Source: Trichostrongylus colubriformis (Eukaryota; Nematoda; Chromadorea; Rhabditida; Trichostrongylidae). From it: a stretch of 64,000 bases of DNA. Below are positions 59,521 through 64,000 of the stretch, piece by piece. The notes beneath the pieces were generated by a model. The model worked only from the letters and a program-made list of their open reading frames with translations. It searched no databases and was not told where the DNA came from. The translations under genes and the position numbers were made by a program. Position 1 is the first letter of the stretch, and each line of letters opens with the position of its first letter. The DNA is taken from NCBI GenBank assembly GCA_963978905.1, contig OZ022258.1, positions 28,834,716-28,898,715 of the forward strand, read 5' to 3'.

Positions 59521-59890
59521 TTTCGCATCGTGGGCTGCGGCGATAATCAGCAGCTATCAAAATCAAAAGTATCAAAATCTGCATTGTTTCGCAAAAAACA
59601 GGGAGCTGAGAAATAGTGCATAGGATTTTGGCAGTGTAAGACTATCTTCATACTCCACAGTGACGCCGGCAGAGCGTGGGGTTGTCTGCGTGTCTCTGCG
59701 CTACGCTATAGGTTAGGGACCGTTTGATCGAATTTTTGCGTTGCCGCCCGCGACGAGTGCGAGTTATTTGTAGTTTTACCCGTTGAAACAGCAACAACCA
59801 CAACATATAAGAACTTCCGAAGCTTCCAACCTGTAATCTTTGAAGATCCCTCACGATACTAGCCCACTACTGGAATTCCAACCGACTGCA

Positions 59891-59940
59891 GCAAATCGTG
59901 CCGACGGCGTCGTGAGGGCGACGCCGTCGGCACGATTTGC
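59891..59940. repeat. Perfect 22-bp hairpin
   Basis: GCAAATCGTGCCGACGGCGT plus CG, a 6-nt loop TGAGGG, then the exact reverse complement. It is followed by GCGAAGCGAAAATTCGAAAT, which resembles the right end of the foldback at 62464-62687. Confidence 0.9.
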
Positions 59941-60263
59941 GCGAAGCGAAAATTCGAAATAGACTCCCACCCCCGGCTGTGCTACCCTGCTTCGTTGCCT
60001 CCGTTGTCTTGCAACTCCCCCCACGCCACTCTGTGTCCCTGCCTGTGAACGTAGCCACGCCCTCTTAGCGAAGAGTATGAAGGCGGCCTGATGCATCAAC
60101 ACCTACGCGAACCAACCTCCATTTCAGGCTGGAAATTTTGCCCACGTAAAAGCATCCTTGCAACAGATTTCGTTCGCAGACCACCAAAAAATCAGCATTT
60201 TCTCGAAACTATATAAAATTCCTTTCAAATGATTCGCCTCTTGCGAATGCAACTGAACAACAG

Positions 60264-60838
60264 GACAAGAACGATTATTCAGGACGATCACCCATTTCCC
60301 GCCGTCAAATAAAATGTCTGTGGTGCAGTGCCGTTGCTCTAGCGTCTGGGGCTCTCCTAGATTTGCCTGAGCCTTTCAGGGGAGGAGCATGTCCTCTAGC
60401 CGTCTTGGACTCTCCCAAATTACATTCTATTTGACGTCAGCGAAACGGGTGACCGTCCCGAATAATCGATCTTGTTGGCAAGGGGTGACGGCTGGGACAC
60501 ACGAATCTAGGCCGTGACCCTGTGACAGCCTGTGGCCTTTGCCCTGTGACATGAATAATTCAGACAATTTGACTATACAACGGAACAGACTTGCAAGGAG
60601 GACACGATTTACATGAACAAATTGTCTGAATTCTTCAAGGCTTAGGTCAAAAGCCACAGGCTGTTCCAGGGTCACGGCCTAGATTCGTGTGTCCCAACCT
60701 ACACCCTGTTGGCAAGGCTCCTCCCCTGAAAAGCTCAGGCAAATCTAAGAGAGCCCCAGACGGCTAGAGCAACAGCACTGCACCAAGACATTTTATTTGA
60801 CGGCGGGAAATGGGTGATCGTCCTGAATAATGTTCTTG
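60264..60838. repeat. Foldback element with nested terminal copy
   Basis: The ends are inverted copies (CAGGACGATCACCCATTTCC versus GGAAATGGGTGATCGTCCTG read across). The left arm has an extra block of about 100 bp (about 60385-60470) that itself resembles the element's right terminus (ATTTGACG, GGGTGA, CGTCC, GAATAAT). It lies just past the polyadenylation signal of the tail-anchored gene. Confidence 0.8.
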
Positions 60839-60879
60839 TAACAACAGGCGCTTCCAGAGAGAATGAAAACGTGGAGAAT

Positions 60880-60885
60880 TTTATT
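60880..60885 (-). terminator. Candidate polyadenylation signal AATAAA
   Basis: The plus strand TTTATT reads AATAAA on the minus strand, about 190 nt downstream of the stop of the tail-anchored gene and just before the foldback element ending at 60838. Confidence 0.45.
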
Positions 60886-61072
60886 GTTACAGCATAATAC
60901 AATTTAACATGCATTCATCCTGTACCCATCGAAGGTGATGTATAAGTTTAACAGGAACAGTATTTCACAGATGGACTAGATAAGTGACAATTTTCAGTTA
61001 TGATCACAGTCGTACAAGGATTGATTATTACAGAGTTAGTGTGAAAACACATAGATGAACGGTGCAGAAAGG

Positions 61073-62199
61073 TCACGAGGGATCACGAGTGGTTTCCCAG
61101 ACCCAGTAGAATACAGTGGCAGCAAACACAGCCAATCCTATGACGACACCGACTCCGTCGTTGGAAGCGATTTCCGGACCATTCTCGATTCGCCAGTCCT
61201 CATCAGCCTTTTCATCTTTCGCTTCGTTTGCGACTAAGGTTTACACCTCATCAAGTGGTCACAGACCGTCGTACGAACTTAAACCTACTTCTTTCTTCCA
61301 CTCGCTTCTCGGCAGCTTTTTCATCTTCTTCTGATGGGAGCACGACCGCTTCACCAGGCCGTCCACGCGGAAATTTGAAAGGCAAGAGTTGCAGCTTAAA
61401 AGTAAAGGTATGCTGGTGAATTGAATTCAAAAGGTGTGCATTGACTAACAGTCATTATCTTTGCAAGAGTTTCGAAATCCGGTGATGCCACAGGATTTCC
61501 TTGCCAGTCAAAGAGTTGGTAGCGTAGGGTCCGTATCTGAAAGTAGCACACAGAAAGATGATGCTGAGCAGTTTTCATTAAAGGCAATGGCACGGGCATT
61601 TAAATTCGTCAAGTGAGTTCAACAGTTGCAGTCCTCACCTCGCCGTCAATGATTAAGGCAGCCTCAACTGGAGTGGCTATGTTCTTCGATGTCCTTGGTG
61701 CAGGCGGGAGTCGCACCATCAAGGGGTCGATCCTGCCAGCACCAAAACTGGCCTTATCCACGTTGCTGTTGGAGATAGGAGCTCCCGCGTTTTTAGTGAG
61801 ATCCTCACCTACTTCGATAGGTTTCTTGTTGTTTTCACCAGTCGCTTTTTTGATTTTAGATGCTTGCGATGAAATCTGAAAGAGAAATTATGTTGTTGGA
61901 AGGGAAACCTTACAGAGAATTACCTGCCCAACAGAGAGCGGAACAGTGGAGTTTAACGGTCGAGGCTGAAAAACACTGTAGAGGTTCGAAGAAATGGCAT
62001 GAAAAGATACATCAGAGCGACGCTTTGAGGACGTGTCACAAATTCGTATTATTTTTGGAATGGTAGCACTTGAGTGTGAGTCAGACCTATACTGTGATTA
62101 GAGGCCTGTGAATAGAGGAATAGATCCGTCCAGACTAACAGGTGAGATCCTTACCACGAAATCTATACGAAAGGATGGCATGGTTGACGAAAGCCTCAT
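61073..62199 (-). CDS. Six-exon gene for a tail-anchored membrane protein, about 225 aa
   Basis: Exons in order: 62199-62155 (start ATG), 61965-61924, 61875-61639, 61536-61450, 61394-61289, 61233-61073 (stop TGA). All junctions have GT/AG borders and consistent phases, total 678 nt. The start sits 13 nt after TTTTGTCAG, a likely spliced-leader acceptor. The protein is soluble and charged for most of its length, with an acidic/basic Lys-Glu stretch around residues 145-185. It then has one hydrophobic segment near the C-terminus (starting GVGVVIGLAVFAATVFYWVW) and a short tail ETTRDPS. That is the layout of a single-pass or tail-anchored protein of an internal membrane (inference). No enzymatic motif or signal peptide is visible and I do not recognise the family. 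A possible AATAAA lies about 190 nt past the stop, next to a foldback element. Confidence 0.8.
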
Positions 62200-62212
62200 T
62201 CCACCTCGTAAT

Positions 62213-62221
62213 CTGACAAAA
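62213..62221 (-). promoter_or_regulatory. Probable spliced-leader acceptor of the tail-anchored gene
   Basis: TTTTGTCAG on the minus strand directly precedes a 13-nt leader and the ATG at 62199. The exon begins here and no upstream coding exon with matching phase was found. Confidence 0.45.
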
Positions 62222-62463
62222 TGATAGGCGGTACCACAAATGGAGCCGAAAGCACTCAGAGGCTACTCCGTGACGAAAAAAGTATGTAAAAATACACAGG
62301 ACATTAGAGTTGGGCTCTCTCTGCTGGAGAGGGGAGACGTGAGACTCTATGGTGCCACTTCAAGGTAAATTACATGAAAGGGAGGTCAAAACGTAGGTGG
62401 TGAACTTAAACATTCTCTGCCGGCAAACAGGGCACGACCTGCGCATGGTGACCTCTCCACGGG

Positions 62464-62687
62464 TGGGGGTCGCTAGGTAGAATTTCCTCGCGGCCGCGCG
62501 CGACGAGCGGCGCGGCGGGTGCGAATGCCAGTGGCAGGGCACGGCAGCCTTCAAGCGAGGCAGTGTGGCATGAGTGGAAGCGCAGACGTGACGCAGTCAC
62601 GCTCGGCCAGGCTCCCGAGGGCAATCGATACGGCGAGTCGTATTGGTGGCGCCGCGAAGCGGAAATTCGACCTAGCGACCCCCACCC
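62464..62687. repeat. GC-rich foldback upstream of the tail-anchored gene
   Basis: GTGGGGGTCGCTAGGTAGAA at the left pairs with TTCGACCTAGCGACCCCCAC at the right, then CGCGGC pairs with GCCGCG. The interior is GC-rich with open frames on both strands that look like chance. Confidence 0.8.
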
Positions 62688-63486
62688 CCTCCCCACTCAT
62701 CAAAAAACCACCATTGAGTTGATCGCAAGGCTTTCGTCCATTCCTTTCAGCCCTGACTTTTCGTAATTTTTTAAAAATTACTGACAGTATGCATAGCATC
62801 GCGATTGAAGTAACTTATGCAAAGCGAAAGTCGCATGGGATATGCCGTCTGCAATGGCTTCCAGCAGTGATTAAACGAAGTTTGTTACTGCCGGTAATGT
62901 GGATCCCCGAAGTCTGATGGTAGTACCTGCCAAAGCTAGGGCAGGAAGGGTTCATGTTGAATGACCAAGCTTGGACCTTGCAGTGGGATCGAGCATTATC
63001 ATTGAAGGCACCGGGAGGGGGACAAGGAAGCAAACAAAACGTATTTGAAAACACTGCCTTCCGTAAACGAACATTTGAGCTACTAAGGGATTATATGTAG
63101 CGATTCTCGGGTTAAGACGCATTTGGGAAGTTATTTTGATCCCAACGCGATTCACCACGACTGCACTCTTCGCCGATCTACTGCTCGCGGGGAACAGAGG
63201 AGACCGACGTCACTTTCATTTTATGTGGGGTAGGGCGAATTTGATTTCATCCATGATGATGTTTAACCAGTGAAACAACGAAAAGCAGCACTAGTGGAAA
63301 ACAATCAAAAGGAGAACAAGCGAGAGCAGGGGAAAGAAGATCGGAAAATTCTGTTAGTTCATAATCAACTTTTTGGCAAAGCGTCGTGTGGGTAATTATG
63401 GCAACTGAACGAACTGCAAATGTTACCATAGGCCAAAACTGACGCCTCATGGTATTTCCAGTGAGACGAGAGGTCCAAACAAATAC

Positions 63487-63652
63487 CTTTTCTCGACATC
63501 GGTCTGGCATGATCCAGTCGAGAGCGTTTTCAAATCCATGATCTTCGCCGCGCATCATCGCCGACAACAAACTGTCCAGCAAACTTTTCCCGCCAATTCG
63601 ACATTTGCTATCGATTTTGTTCTTGAAACAGTCCAACAGGCAACGTGTAGAG
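63487..63652 (-). CDS. Single internal exon, Cys-containing, gene continues off the right edge
   Basis: Acceptor CATTCATTGCAG at 63653 and donor AAAAG/GTATTT at 63486 bound 55 codons plus one leading base. The peptide has Cys at exon positions 4, 8, 17 and 52 (RCLLDCFKNKIDSKC..DRCREK), which could form disulfides in a secreted or luminal protein (inference). No signal peptide is visible because upstream exons are missing, and the next exon downstream was not found. Confidence 0.5.
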
Positions 63653-64000
63653 CTGCAATGAATGGATTAGTGAAAGTAGCCAACTTGTTAGAAAGCATCA
63701 CGCACACGAACTAGGTTGGGTATTATATGAATGTGATGTCATGCAGGTCGGCTTCTCCTAATTCATTCAGTTTAGTATGAGGTGGTAATTTCATAAGCAA
63801 GGGAGACAATGGTTCAGTTGCCATAAAAAGCAGTCAAGAAGGATCATGAAGCTTCAGCACGCAAATTTCAAGATATTTCAGACGTGTCAACTATTTCCTT
63901 CGTCATCGTTCACATAAATCATACCATTCTTCATAGACTGATTTGCGAGCAAGCCTTAGTTCCCTTTTTCCATAAGTCGACGATGAATGGGAGAGGAAAG

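Overview
The window looks like a piece of nuclear genome from a parasitic strongylid nematode, probably a hookworm-type species. The basis is: (1) short exons with nematode splice signals (TTTTCAG-like acceptors, GTAAGT/GTGAGT donors) separated by introns of up to about 7 kb; (2) apparent spliced-leader acceptors directly upstream of two start codons; (3) a 1.29 kb mariner whose size and transposase resemble the hookworm element bandit; (4) a dense population of foldback elements, MITEs and long G/C homopolymers. No bacterial-type operons, rRNA, CRISPR or virus are present. Most long open frames are chance frames or decayed transposon.

Genes. I rebuilt exons by hand from splice sites and reading-frame phase. 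The main gene (minus strand, 27534 to 10868) has 13 exons whose phases all agree. It encodes about 528 residues: a Gln/Ser/Pro-rich N-terminus, three Cys2-His-Cys/His zinc knuckles, a basic nuclear-localisation stretch and an AT-hook, so it is a likely DNA-binding regulator. A second minus-strand gene (62199 to 61073, six exons, about 225 residues) encodes a protein with one C-terminal membrane anchor. A plus-strand gene (46267 to 57217, five phase-compatible exons, about 176 residues) is unrecognised. Weaker minus-strand gene pieces lie at 33549-34432, 43915-44480, 63487-63652 and 28858-29106, and a Lys-rich plus-strand exon lies at 35671-35959.

Mobile DNA. There are three mariner copies: 2700-3040 remnant, 6476-7765 nearly full length but dead, and 45183-46030 internally deleted. 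There is a Tc3-like element (31318-32888) in which the 3' half of the transposase is replaced by an inverted copy of the 5' half, a deleted Tc1/mariner-superfamily element (38918-39429), and a four-copy family of about 500 bp (1255, 3780, 5346, 42532). Many foldback elements are present, the largest (13846-15992) with arms of about 650 bp.

How it fits together. The zinc-finger gene has 1.6 kb of coding sequence spread over 16.7 kb, and its introns hold two long inverted repeats, several MITEs and two G/C homopolymers, so its pre-mRNA should form long double-stranded stretches. The main points to test are this gene with its intronic dsRNA arms, the Tc3-like foldback, and the unrecognised plus-strand gene.
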